The notes beneath the pieces were generated by a model, which worked only from the letters and a program-made list of their open reading frames with translations, ran no database searches and had not been told where the DNA came from. Made by a program: the position numbers and the translations under genes. 64,000 nt of DNA. Origin: a virus. Position 1 is the stretch's first letter, and each line of letters starts with the position of its first letter. The stretch covers positions 1 to 64,000 of IMG/VR virus record IMGVR_UViG_3300050015_000481; one strand, 5' to 3'. Below, one piece after another: positions 16,915 through 25,063 of this stretch.

Positions 16915-19224
16915 ATGATAGTCAATAACGGTAGAATATTAGGAAATGGTGGTAGAATATTTAGGGCACAAATCGTTCAGTCATTTGTTCAACTTGATTC
17001 ACCATATAATAACAATGTACTTTTTACTCTTAGTGGTGTAACTGGAGCTAATCCATTTCACCTATATCATGAAACGCCTACGGGTTTAACAATATATACA
17101 TATACCACTGATGGTAGTTATAATGTATTTTTTGGTGCAACTGGCGAATATAGTTTTAAAGAATTTTATTTTGCTGGTGATGTAACTTCACTTAGATCAC
17201 TTGAATTTTATAATCAATATGTCGGTTATGGCTTTGCATATAAAGGAGATTTAAGGAGATTATTAGATCAATTTCCGAATTTGCGTTCATTGAAAATGAA
17301 TCAAACAAATAATACTTCATATAATTATTCACAATTTAATCAGGACATGGGCGGGACAACGTTTCCACAAAATATTGATATATTCAGAATAGCCGATGGT
17401 ACTATAACTGGTGACATTAATACAATGACAAATCTTGATAAGGTTAGTGATTTGGAATTAGTTCAACCACAATTTACTGGAAATCTTGACAGTGGTTTTA
17501 CAAATGTAATTAGACTATCCTTAGATTATTTAAATTATCTTAATGGTAATATTAATACTATTTTTACGAATAATCCAAATTTAAACCACTTAAATTTAAC
17601 CCAATGTCCATTAATGGTTTGTAGTGCAACAACTTTGGATGTTCAGAGACTAAATTATTTATATCTGTACTTAATAAGTATGCCAAACGTAACAGGCAAT
17701 ATTAGCGGTTGGACATTTAATACTGGCTTAACGACACTTAGTATATATAATAACCCATATGTTGAAGGCGATTTAACTAATTGGAATATTGGTAATACCA
17801 AACTAAATTATTTCTTTATATATGATAATCAAAGTAGTTTTCCATTAAATACTAAATTCACTGGAAGCCTTTCTGGATGGACGTTGCCAAGCACACTTAC
17901 TGATTTTTCATTATATTTTTCAAGTGGTATAACATCAGTACCAATAAGTTTTAGCGGTTGTAGTAATCTTACTTCAATTACATTTTATTCAATGATTAGT
18001 GCAAATCAAGATATTAATGATTTTAAATTTAACAATCATCTTCAAAATCTCAGTATATATAATTTTTATGGAAAAGCAAAACTTTATGGAAATCTTAATA
18101 CGGTTATGCTACCAACAAGTTTAGCTTCATTTTATATTCAAAATTCAAAAATAACTGGAGATATAGCATTAATAATATTTAGCGGTAGTACTAATCTTCA
18201 ACAGGTTGATTTAAGCCAAAATTATCTTACTGGTAACGTGGTTGATATGTTCATTCCAAATACAATGAATTATTTTATTGTAGGCGGTAACACAGGTATG
18301 ACAGCGAATTTTAGCAATACGCCATTTGTAAGCGGTAATACTGTTGGAGTTTTTCATACAAAAAATCTTACTCAATTAAATTTTAGTAATTTGAGTGGAA
18401 TAACTGGTAATTTATCAAATTTTATTGTTGATAATCCATTTGGTCAGTTATATATAAATAGCAATAGTAATTTTAATTGTGATTTATCCAAACTGGATTT
18501 AACTAAAGTACAATTTTTTAATGCGGTTCAATGTCCGAATCTATATGGCGATTTAACCAACTGGCTTACTGGTACAACTGCACTTTATGAATTGGATTTA
18601 AGTAATGACTCTATGCTTTCTGGTGATACAACTGGTTGGAATGTGAATGGAATTAGCTCAATGAGAATCGAGTATACGAATTTAAGTGGTAAATTAAAAT
18701 TAAATAATGTAAATTGGTTAATAGCAAACAACACTAAAATAAGCAGTAATATTGAAACAGATTTTAATTTTAGTAATCAAGGATATTATGTTGATTTACA
18801 TAACTGTGGTTACGTAACAGGAAATTTATCGGGTGTAACATTAGGTCATTTACAATATCAATTTGTTCTTGCAAATTGTACTGGCATTACTGGCTCAAAT
18901 AGCTTTATTAATTATTTATTTATTAATAGAAAAAATTTCGGACAAAATGCATTATATGTTGATCTACAAAACACTGGAGAAGCAGTTACTGGTGGAACAA
19001 AAATGCTTGGTGACACAGGGACATTTCCAATTGGCACTGGTGGTACTGATCAATGGAATTTAACAGAATCTCAGGTTAATTTCTTAGTTGCTGGTCTTGA
19101 TTATACTGGCACTGGCACAAGTATACCTTGGACAAATGGACAAAAAGCATATTGGATGGAAAATGCTGCAATTAGTAGTATTAACTATAATCGAAGATAC
19201 ATATACTATCAAATATATTATTAA
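16915..19224 (+). CDS. Leucine-rich-repeat appendage protein
   Basis: 769 residues, beginning 9 nt after the previous stop. After a short N-terminal region (YTTDGSYNVFFGATGEYSF) the protein is built from repeats of about 22-30 residues with LxxLxLxxN-like spacing, for example LRSLKMNQTN, LTTLSIYNNP, LQQVDLSQN and LYELDLSND, with insertions containing G-DLTNW or GNLSG. This resembles BspA-type and plant-type LRR solenoids. In a fibre cluster it is probably a receptor-binding module recognising protein or glycan on the host surface. Confidence 0.68.
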   Translation: MIVNNGRILGNGGRIFRAQIVQSFVQLDSPYNNNVLFTLSGVTGANPFHLYHETPTGLTIYTYTTDGSYNVFFGATGEYSFKEFYFAGDVTSLRSLEFYNQYVGYGFAYKGDLRRLLDQFPNLRSLKMNQTNNTSYNYSQFNQDMGGTTFPQNIDIFRIADGTITGDINTMTNLDKVSDLELVQPQFTGNLDSGFTNVIRLSLDYLNYLNGNINTIFTNNPNLNHLNLTQCPLMVCSATTLDVQRLNYLYLYLISMPNVTGNISGWTFNTGLTTLSIYNNPYVEGDLTNWNIGNTKLNYFFIYDNQSSFPLNTKFTGSLSGWTLPSTLTDFSLYFSSGITSVPISFSGCSNLTSITFYSMISANQDINDFKFNNHLQNLSIYNFYGKAKLYGNLNTVMLPTSLASFYIQNSKITGDIALIIFSGSTNLQQVDLSQNYLTGNVVDMFIPNTMNYFIVGGNTGMTANFSNTPFVSGNTVGVFHTKNLTQLNFSNLSGITGNLSNFIVDNPFGQLYINSNSNFNCDLSKLDLTKVQFFNAVQCPNLYGDLTNWLTGTTALYELDLSNDSMLSGDTTGWNVNGISSMRIEYTNLSGKLKLNNVNWLIANNTKISSNIETDFNFSNQGYYVDLHNCGYVTGNLSGVTLGHLQYQFVLANCTGITGSNSFINYLFINRKNFGQNALYVDLQNTGEAVTGGTKMLGDTGTFPIGTGGTDQWNLTESQVNFLVAGLDYTGTGTSIPWTNGQKAYWMENAAISSINYNRRYIYYQIYY

Positions 19225-19248
19225 CGGGCAATAATTGAAAATTAATTA

Positions 19249-19256
19249 GTATTTAT
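19249..19256 (+). promoter_or_regulatory. GTATTTAT promoter-like element
   Basis: 15 nt before the ATG at 19272. Confidence 0.6.
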
Positions 19257-19271
19257 GATAAATGAACAGAT

Positions 19272-19520
19272 ATGAGTGATTTCAATAACTTTAATGATAG
19301 TATCAAATTTTATAATCCTGAACCATATATATTAATCAGTGGTATAACAGGAGATACAAGATATACTGGTATTTCATTAATCTTTGGCGACACAAGTAAG
19401 CCAACGTGGAGAATAAAAAAGGAATGGGTAAGTGGGAATGTTAAATTAATGGGTTTTCCGAATGGTGATCAGTCGTATTCATATATTTGGAACAGTGGTG
19501 GAACATACACTTATTATTAA
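19272..19520 (+). CDS. Small virion-type protein, tandem copy 1
   Basis: 82 residues. MSDFNNFNDS at the start, WRIKKEW in the middle and FPNGDQSYSYIW near the end are shared with the next gene, so this is a tandem duplication. Rich in aromatic residues and strands; no known domain recognised. Location suggests a small fibre or decoration component. Confidence 0.6.
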   Translation: MSDFNNFNDSIKFYNPEPYILISGITGDTRYTGISLIFGDTSKPTWRIKKEWVSGNVKLMGFPNGDQSYSYIWNSGGTYTYY

Positions 19521-19544
19521 TATTTTTATTTAAAAACTACAACA

Positions 19545-19805
19545 ATGAGCGATTTTAATAATTTTAACGACAGTTATAATGGTCAACCACCAGCAGCAAT
19601 TGAGCCGATTATGTTGGTTGATCAATTTTCACCCGGTGAGATATACATTGGAATTTCTGTAAATGGAAATGACGGTGCAGCACCTGTTTGGAAAATAAAA
19701 AAGATTCTGCTTGATGGCACTGTGTGGAAATTTCAATTTCCTAACGGTGATCAATCATATTCTTTTGTTTGGGATGACAGAATTAGTGGATATACATATC
19801 AATAA
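19545..19805 (+). CDS. Small virion-type protein, tandem copy 2
   Basis: 86 residues, paralogue of 19272: same MSDFNNFNDS start, WKIKKI, and FPNGDQSYSFVW. It is separated from copy 1 by 24 nt and followed by a terminator, so the two form a short transcript. The middle segments have diverged, suggesting different partners or an old duplication. Confidence 0.6.
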   Translation: MSDFNNFNDSYNGQPPAAIEPIMLVDQFSPGEIYIGISVNGNDGAAPVWKIKKILLDGTVWKFQFPNGDQSYSFVWDDRISGYTYQ

Positions 19806-19831
19806 CCTGCTGTTATTTAAAAGATAATATT

Positions 19832-19862
19832 AAAAAGGATGAATTTATTTTCATCCTTTTTT
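19832..19862 (+). terminator. Rho-independent terminator
   Basis: AAAAAGGATGAA/TTCATCCTTTTTT stem with a short loop, 26 nt after the stop at 19805. Confidence 0.88.
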
Positions 19863-19895
19863 GTTTATAACCGATATTTAATTAGCTATTGTTTA

Positions 19896-19903
19896 GTATT
19901 TAT
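19896..19903 (+). promoter_or_regulatory. GTATTTAT promoter-like element
   Basis: 15 nt before the ATG at 19919. Confidence 0.62.
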
Positions 19904-19918
19904 TAAAAATGGTATAAT

Positions 19919-21178
19919 ATGTCAACATTCGCAATAGATTTAATTACAGGCAAACAGTTTCTATTCAACGAAACTTTTATTAATAGCGGTACTACTGTCT
20001 TTTCAGGTATTACTTCAGGAAATAACGGCTTAAGCTGTGGTGCTCCATTTCAACTTAAGCTCGGTGGTACATTAACTTGTTCTACAGTATTAACCAGAGG
20101 CGTTGGAAACACTGCAGGTGTTGAATATGGTGGAGATTATTCTGCAAGTTATAGCAGCCGTTCTTTGGTGGATAAGGGGTATGCAGATACCAAATTAAAA
20201 ATATCTGTATTTACTGGCTACAGTGCCAGCACATTAGTTAACATTAATACCAGAGCATTAAAAACAAGCATTGCAACATACACTGGTACTACAGCAGTAG
20301 CAACTTATGTCTTAAAATCAAGTATCAATACTTATACTGGTACGACAGCACCGAATTTATATGTTTGTAAAACTAATTTCAATACATATACTGGTGCAAC
20401 TCATACTTGTATGGACAGACATGCTTATTTAAGCGGTGCAACATTTACAGGTGTAGTTCGTGGTGTAACTCCTGCAATAAATGATAACACCACATGTTTT
20501 GCAACAACAGCATATTACATTGGTCAGGCAGGTACTGCAAATCCACTTATGAATGCTGGTGTTTGTGTGGGTACATCAAATTTATTTGCACGTCAAGATC
20601 ACGTACATCCAAAAGACAGTACAAAATTATCACTGAGTGGTGGTACAATGACAGGTGCATTAGTAATCGATTCAAATCTTACAGTAACTGGTACAACTAT
20701 TCTTCGTGGAACAACTTGTTTAGGAACTCCAGCAGCAGGTAGTATTGTAACAGATAGAACATTATTTTGGAATCCTACTACATGTGCAGTTCATGCAGTT
20801 CATTTAACTGGTGGTAGTGATTCATATTTTTATACAGAAAAAACAACTACTGCAACTATTGCTGCAGGAGTTACAGTAACACCATATTTATCAGGAACAC
20901 CTTGGACTTTTCTCGCTGGTAGATATGAAATTTATTTTAACGCACAATTTGGTAATAGTGCTGCTGGTGGTACTTGCCTACAATTTTTGTGTGACAATAC
21001 AATAATTGGTACTCGTTATTTAAATGGTGGACAAACAGGAGGTTGGGTGTCAAGTGCATCATTATCAAGGGACGTTACAATGACAGCAGGTTGTCACTGT
21101 TTAGAAATTAGATTTTCTCGTGATGCAAACACAGCATGTGTAACATATGGTATGATTAGAGCAAAGAGAATTTGTTAA
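19919..21178 (+). CDS. Tail-fibre protein with repeat shaft and jelly-roll-like tip
   Basis: 419 residues. The shaft contains the VEYGGDYSASYSSRSLVDKGYA fibre repeat core and three short repeats of the form TYTGTTAxxxYVxK. A conserved segment (NPLMNAGVCVGTSNLFARQDHVHPKDSTKLSLSGG) is the well-known phage fibre motif with RQDHVHP. The last 120 residues, including LAGRYEIYFNAQFG and CLEIRFSRD, look like a C1q-like or jelly-roll tip. Probably a receptor-binding fibre. Confidence 0.65.
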   Translation: MSTFAIDLITGKQFLFNETFINSGTTVFSGITSGNNGLSCGAPFQLKLGGTLTCSTVLTRGVGNTAGVEYGGDYSASYSSRSLVDKGYADTKLKISVFTGYSASTLVNINTRALKTSIATYTGTTAVATYVLKSSINTYTGTTAPNLYVCKTNFNTYTGATHTCMDRHAYLSGATFTGVVRGVTPAINDNTTCFATTAYYIGQAGTANPLMNAGVCVGTSNLFARQDHVHPKDSTKLSLSGGTMTGALVIDSNLTVTGTTILRGTTCLGTPAAGSIVTDRTLFWNPTTCAVHAVHLTGGSDSYFYTEKTTTATIAAGVTVTPYLSGTPWTFLAGRYEIYFNAQFGNSAAGGTCLQFLCDNTIIGTRYLNGGQTGGWVSSASLSRDVTMTAGCHCLEIRFSRDANTACVTYGMIRAKRIC

Positions 21179-21182
21179 TATA

Positions 21183-21190
21183 GTATTTAT
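21183..21190 (+). promoter_or_regulatory. GTATTTAT promoter-like element
   Basis: 14 nt before the ATG at 21205. Confidence 0.62.
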
Positions 21191-21204
21191 ATAAAAATAT
21201 TATC

Positions 21205-21651
21205 ATGGGTGAGTTTTTTAATACAATTTTTGGAGAATATAGTACAGTTCAATTATTGGGATATTTGTGGTTCTTTGTTATTGGATATATTATTTATTTT
21301 TTAACCGAAGTAAGTGGTAGGGATGTTCATAGCTCACACACACCAATTAAATGGAGTTGGAAATTCTGGTTTTTTGATAACTGGCGCAGATATTTAGCAA
21401 CAATTTTATGTACATATATACTTTTTAGATTTTATATTGAAATAAATGGTCATCCGTTCGGTAATTTTGATGCGGTTACATTGGGTCTTCTTGGTGATGG
21501 AATTGCAGCAACCGCTAAGAGAAGAATTGGTGGAATTGGTGGAGATCGAGATGAATTAATGAGAGAATATCATACAGATGAATTCAGATCAGATCAAAAA
21601 CAAATTGTAGATGAAGTTAAAGCTAATAGTAAAGAAGAACAAACAACATAA
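21205..21651 (+). CDS. Small membrane protein, possible holin
   Basis: 148 residues with two clear membrane segments (about residues 12-32, YLWFFVIGYIIYFL, and 58-75, YLATILCTYILFRFY), a weak third (about 88-102) and a charged soluble tail (RDELMREYHTDEFRSDQK). Position after the fibre genes and topology would suit a holin or a lysis-associated protein, but no lysin is recognised next to it. The function is inferred only from shape and place. Confidence 0.45.
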   Translation: MGEFFNTIFGEYSTVQLLGYLWFFVIGYIIYFLTEVSGRDVHSSHTPIKWSWKFWFFDNWRRYLATILCTYILFRFYIEINGHPFGNFDAVTLGLLGDGIAATAKRRIGGIGGDRDELMREYHTDEFRSDQKQIVDEVKANSKEEQTT

Positions 21652-21653
21652 TT

Positions 21654-22073
21654 ATGAATTATAGTACATTTGATATTAACAATTTTTTTATTAAGAAAGA
21701 CAGTACACTTCCCGAATTAGAATATCCACTTGTTCAACAAGTAATGGAAATGTATAATATTACGGAAGATATGCTTGAAAATGTAGCTGTTACATTTTCT
21801 ATGATCGATGCTCAAACTGGTTTATATCGCATTGCAAACGTACCCGCAAGTCTTGTTATTAGAAATGACAGACCAGCTTTTCCTGCAGATGAAAAATATA
21901 CCTTCACATATAGATTTACATTAAGAGATACAAAAAAAGCTGGTAGATACAATGCAGAATTTGTCATCGATTTTTTAGGTGAGCAAATTGGTTGCGGAAA
22001 AATTAAATTACCTGTAAATGGTTATATCAATGTATTAATAAGTGATTCAATTACTAAAACCACTGTCGTCTAA
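21654..22073 (+). CDS. Hypothetical structural-type protein
   Basis: 139 residues, starting 2 nt after the membrane protein. A predicted Ig-like or baseplate-upper-protein-like strand pattern is seen (TFSMIDAQTGLYRIANV, then YTFTYRFTLRDTKKAGRYNAEF and an INVLISDSI end). Its stop overlaps the last codon of the leftward endonuclease at 22070. I do not recognise a family. Confidence 0.5.
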   Translation: MNYSTFDINNFFIKKDSTLPELEYPLVQQVMEMYNITEDMLENVAVTFSMIDAQTGLYRIANVPASLVIRNDRPAFPADEKYTFTYRFTLRDTKKAGRYNAEFVIDFLGEQIGCGKIKLPVNGYINVLISDSITKTTVV

Positions 22074-22813
22074 CCAATTAACATATGTGAACATATTGTA
22101 TCAAGCCAATTCTTTTTAAATGCAGCAGAATAAGCACTAACTGATTTTTTTTGAAATTCATATCTTGTATTATACTTAAGTGCTTCGGTTTGACATTTTT
22201 CAATACTCCAATAACCAGTAGGTTTTTGAGTTTTAATCATGTGTGTTGTAATTATATCAAGCCAATTATTTTTTAGTGCCGAATTATATGCAGAACCAGA
22301 GGTTTTTTCAAATTTATATTTCGTATTGTATTTTAATGCTTCTTCTTTACATTTTTCAAAAGTCCAATATATCTTATTTCCACCTAAAGCACCAGTTTTT
22401 GCTTTATTTAAAAGTTTCCATCCATTTGTTTTATAATTATTATACCAATAATTTTCTAATATTTTTGCTTCATCAATATCGACAAATTCATTAACTAATA
22501 TTTTATGCGTTGGTATTATGTTAGTTTTTAAAATGTGTTTATAAACAGGACTTTTAATATCGGTTATATGTTCCCAATTTCTTTTTATAATATTATATGT
22601 TAAACCAACATATACATAATTATCTGAAAATTCATATGAATATATTAATTTTTTATGTTGATTACCCAAAGGTATCATATGTGTACATATTTCATTTAAA
22701 AAATTTTTTCTTCTTGCTGTTTGATATGCTGAACTTGATTGATTTTTAAAATCAATTTTCGTTATATATTTTAATGCTTCTTTTTTGCATGTTTCAAAAT
22801 TCCATTTATTCAT
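22070..22813 (-). CDS. GIY-YIG endonuclease with three flanking DNA-binding-type repeats
   Basis: 247 residues on the minus strand. The GIY-YIG core is central: LIYSYEFSDNYVYVGLTYNIIKRNWEH, then a KHILKT segment and the ILENYWYNNYK helix with Glu. It is flanked by one N-terminal and two C-terminal copies of a repeat of about 50 residues (WxxExCxxEALKYxTKxxFxxxSxSAYxxAxxxNWLDxIxTHM), presumably binding DNA. It has its own GTATTTAT element on the minus strand. Mobile endonuclease, inserted convergently at the end of 21654. Confidence 0.8.
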   Translation of the reverse strand: MNKWNFETCKKEALKYITKIDFKNQSSSAYQTARRKNFLNEICTHMIPLGNQHKKLIYSYEFSDNYVYVGLTYNIIKRNWEHITDIKSPVYKHILKTNIIPTHKILVNEFVDIDEAKILENYWYNNYKTNGWKLLNKAKTGALGGNKIYWTFEKCKEEALKYNTKYKFEKTSGSAYNSALKNNWLDIITTHMIKTQKPTGYWSIEKCQTEALKYNTRYEFQKKSVSAYSAAFKKNWLDTICSHMLIG

Positions 22814-22830
22814 AGCAGATACAATTTATT

Positions 22831-22838
22831 ATAAATAC
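22831..22838 (-). promoter_or_regulatory. GTATTTAT promoter-like element (minus strand)
   Basis: ATAAATAC on the plus strand, 17 nt upstream of the leftward start at 22813, the same spacing as for rightward genes. Confidence 0.62.
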
Positions 22839-22859
22839 AGGGATATGTTTTAATAATCG

Positions 22860-22890
22860 TTGCAATTGAATTATTTATTATATATATTTG
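22860..22890 (+). promoter_or_regulatory. Bacteroidota-type host promoter
   Basis: TTG (22860-22862), 20 nt, TATATTTG (22883-22890), matching the Bacteroidota -33/-7 consensus, 18 nt before the helicase start. No GTATTTAT element is present, which suggests early transcription of the replication genes by the host polymerase. Confidence 0.6.
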
Positions 22891-22908
22891 TAAAAATTTT
22901 AAAATTTT

Positions 22909-24702
22909 ATGTCAGAACCAGTTTTTATTGTTCATTGTTTAAGAGTTCGCAAGACATCCTTATATCAGTTAAGATTTCCAATTAACGACCAACTTACTAA
23001 TAGAATCAAAGAATTGCCACACGCTTCAAGAAGATGGGTTGCATTAGAATATGCATGGGAAGTTAATAGTGCAGGACTGCTCAGTTTAATTAAAAGATAC
23101 AAAGGCTCAAATAAAATTCATTTTGATTTTGGTAATGACGAAAGTAAAAAAATTTTTATTAATCAAATTAAAAAGGTTGAAGCTGCCGAAGAAGAAAAAC
23201 GTAAATTTATAGCCGATCTTAATATTAAAAAGGAGCATTGGGTTAAATATAAACAGGAGTTAGAAGCAACATACGAGAAGTATAGCGATCAGTTACATGC
23301 ATTGTTAAAACCAGAGATAAAACTTTATCCTCACCAAATTCAAGCAGCCTTATTTGCAAATGCTACACGTAATACGCTGATCTCTCACGAGATGGGACTC
23401 GGAAAAACTGCCGTTTCCATACTTTATGTTGAAATGAATAAATTTGAAAAAGTAATTGTAGTTACTCCTAATTCATTAAAATTTAACTACTATAATGAAA
23501 TTGAAAAATTTACAAATAGTAATGCACACATTATTGGTTGGAGAAAAAATAAATGTGGTATTCAGGATGCTAAGTATGTGATTGTTAATTATGATTTCTT
23601 TAATCCAAGTAGTAAAGATAAGTTTTTAAAGAAGTGGCAAAAACTAAAGATTGAAGAAATTGATGCAGTTATTTGTGACGAAAGCCAGAAGTTAAAAAAT
23701 ACAAAAGCAAACACATATAAAAATTTCAACAGAACATTCAATAAACTTTTATTTAAAAGTGGTAAAATCAGCAAGATTTTCCTCTCTGGTACTCCTGCAC
23801 CGAATAGAGCATATGAACTTTATACTGTCCTGAACCAGATATCTCCTGCAGATTTTGCAACAAAAGAATATTTTTATGAATATTATTGTGGTATGATTTA
23901 TGACCATGATAGTGGTTGGGGTTATGTTACAAATAGTGCAGAAGCAAAACTTGAAGAACTTTATCATAAAGCAGCACCATATACTCACAGAAAACGTAAA
24001 TTCGAAGTATTGACCGATCTTCCTGATAAAATTTATCAGAAGATTATGTTTGAAATGGATGATGACGAATATGCAGTTTATGATGAAATTGAAGAAGGTG
24101 TTGCAAATGAATTTGTTGCACATCCAAATGGAAATCCGTTGACAACGATGTTGCGATTAAGACAATACACAGCTTCATTAAAGATTAAGCATGTTATTGA
24201 ATTGGTTGAAAATATTCTTGAAACAGGCGAAAAGGTTGTAATTGTTGATTATTTTAAAGATGCATTATATGAATTGAAAGAAAAACTTGGTGATGTTGCT
24301 GCACTTCATACTGGCGATCAAAAGGATGATGAAAGAGCAGAGATTGTAAAGAAATTTCAAGACCCAAATAGTGATTTAAAAGTATTTTTAGGTACAGTAC
24401 AGACATGTGGATACGGATTAACCCTTACAGCAGCCAGCAAATTGTTTTTTCTGACACTTCCTTATTCGGTAGGTGAATATGATCAGGTAAGTGACAGACT
24501 TCATAGGATTGGTCAAAAAGCAGTTGTAAACATATATCCTTTGATGTTCAGGGATACTATTGATGATTATGTATTTAGTTCAATTGAAAATAAAAGAAAA
24601 GAAATCGTGAAAGTGATTGATAATGAAGATTACAAATCTGATGTCAGCGAATCAGTGCTGAGTGAGGTTATTGCTAAAATTAAAGAAAAACATGGGAAGT
24701 GA
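22909..24702 (+). CDS. SNF2/SMARCAL1-like DNA helicase
   Basis: 597 residues. Superfamily 2 motifs in order: Walker A HEMGLGKTAVS (about 161-170), VVTPNSL (Ia), DESQ (257-260, motif II), LSGTPAPN (III), the C-terminal HTGDQ, GTVQTCGYGLTLTAA (V) and QVSDRLHRIGQK (VI). The last is diagnostic of SNF2-type ATPases. An N-terminal 130-residue region with a charged coiled coil precedes the motor. The role is probably fork remodelling or recombination, comparable to T4 UvsW. Driven by a host-type promoter; overlaps the next gene. Confidence 0.88.
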   Translation: MSEPVFIVHCLRVRKTSLYQLRFPINDQLTNRIKELPHASRRWVALEYAWEVNSAGLLSLIKRYKGSNKIHFDFGNDESKKIFINQIKKVEAAEEEKRKFIADLNIKKEHWVKYKQELEATYEKYSDQLHALLKPEIKLYPHQIQAALFANATRNTLISHEMGLGKTAVSILYVEMNKFEKVIVVTPNSLKFNYYNEIEKFTNSNAHIIGWRKNKCGIQDAKYVIVNYDFFNPSSKDKFLKKWQKLKIEEIDAVICDESQKLKNTKANTYKNFNRTFNKLLFKSGKISKIFLSGTPAPNRAYELYTVLNQISPADFATKEYFYEYYCGMIYDHDSGWGYVTNSAEAKLEELYHKAAPYTHRKRKFEVLTDLPDKIYQKIMFEMDDDEYAVYDEIEEGVANEFVAHPNGNPLTTMLRLRQYTASLKIKHVIELVENILETGEKVVIVDYFKDALYELKEKLGDVAALHTGDQKDDERAEIVKKFQDPNSDLKVFLGTVQTCGYGLTLTAASKLFFLTLPYSVGEYDQVSDRLHRIGQKAVVNIYPLMFRDTIDDYVFSSIENKRKEIVKVIDNEDYKSDVSESVLSEVIAKIKEKHGK

Positions 24703-25063
24703 GTATATTTACGGGAGAAATCCGTTTAGAGATTTTTTGCTTGAGTCAATTATGACTGATGTTGATATATCAACAAAAGAAGCAAAAAGGGATATTGATA
24801 GTGCATTTAAATATATTTTAGGAAACATTTTGATTAATCGTGACGAGGTAGTATATTTGGATTTTGAAATAAAGAAAAATGAAGAGCATTATAAACTTCA
24901 CGGAAAGAATTCAATAAGTGCCTTATGGTTAAGTGGATTTTTCCCAAGTGATGCTACATTGATTGTAAAAAGTACAACATTTTTAATTGGAAACAGAAAA
25001 TATGTTTTCAATAAAGAAACAAATGAGTTAACATATACAGTGGTTTATGAGCAAAATGAATAA
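24692..25063 (+). CDS. Hypothetical protein between helicase and polymerase
   Basis: 123 residues from the ATG at 24692, which overlaps the helicase stop by 11 nt; the 24662 ATG would overlap it more and is less likely. It ends inside the polymerase start (17-nt overlap), so the three genes look translationally coupled. Mixed alpha/beta, acidic, no recognised domain. Its place suggests a replication accessory protein. Confidence 0.55.
   Translation: MGSEYIYGRNPFRDFLLESIMTDVDISTKEAKRDIDSAFKYILGNILINRDEVVYLDFEIKKNEEHYKLHGKNSISALWLSGFFPSDATLIVKSTTFLIGNRKYVFNKETNELTYTVVYEQNE

Noticed and set aside
6030-21178. CRISPR array or DNA-level tandem repeats
   Set aside because: The repetition is at protein level (fibre repeats) with divergent codons and irregular spacing; no repeat-spacer structure.
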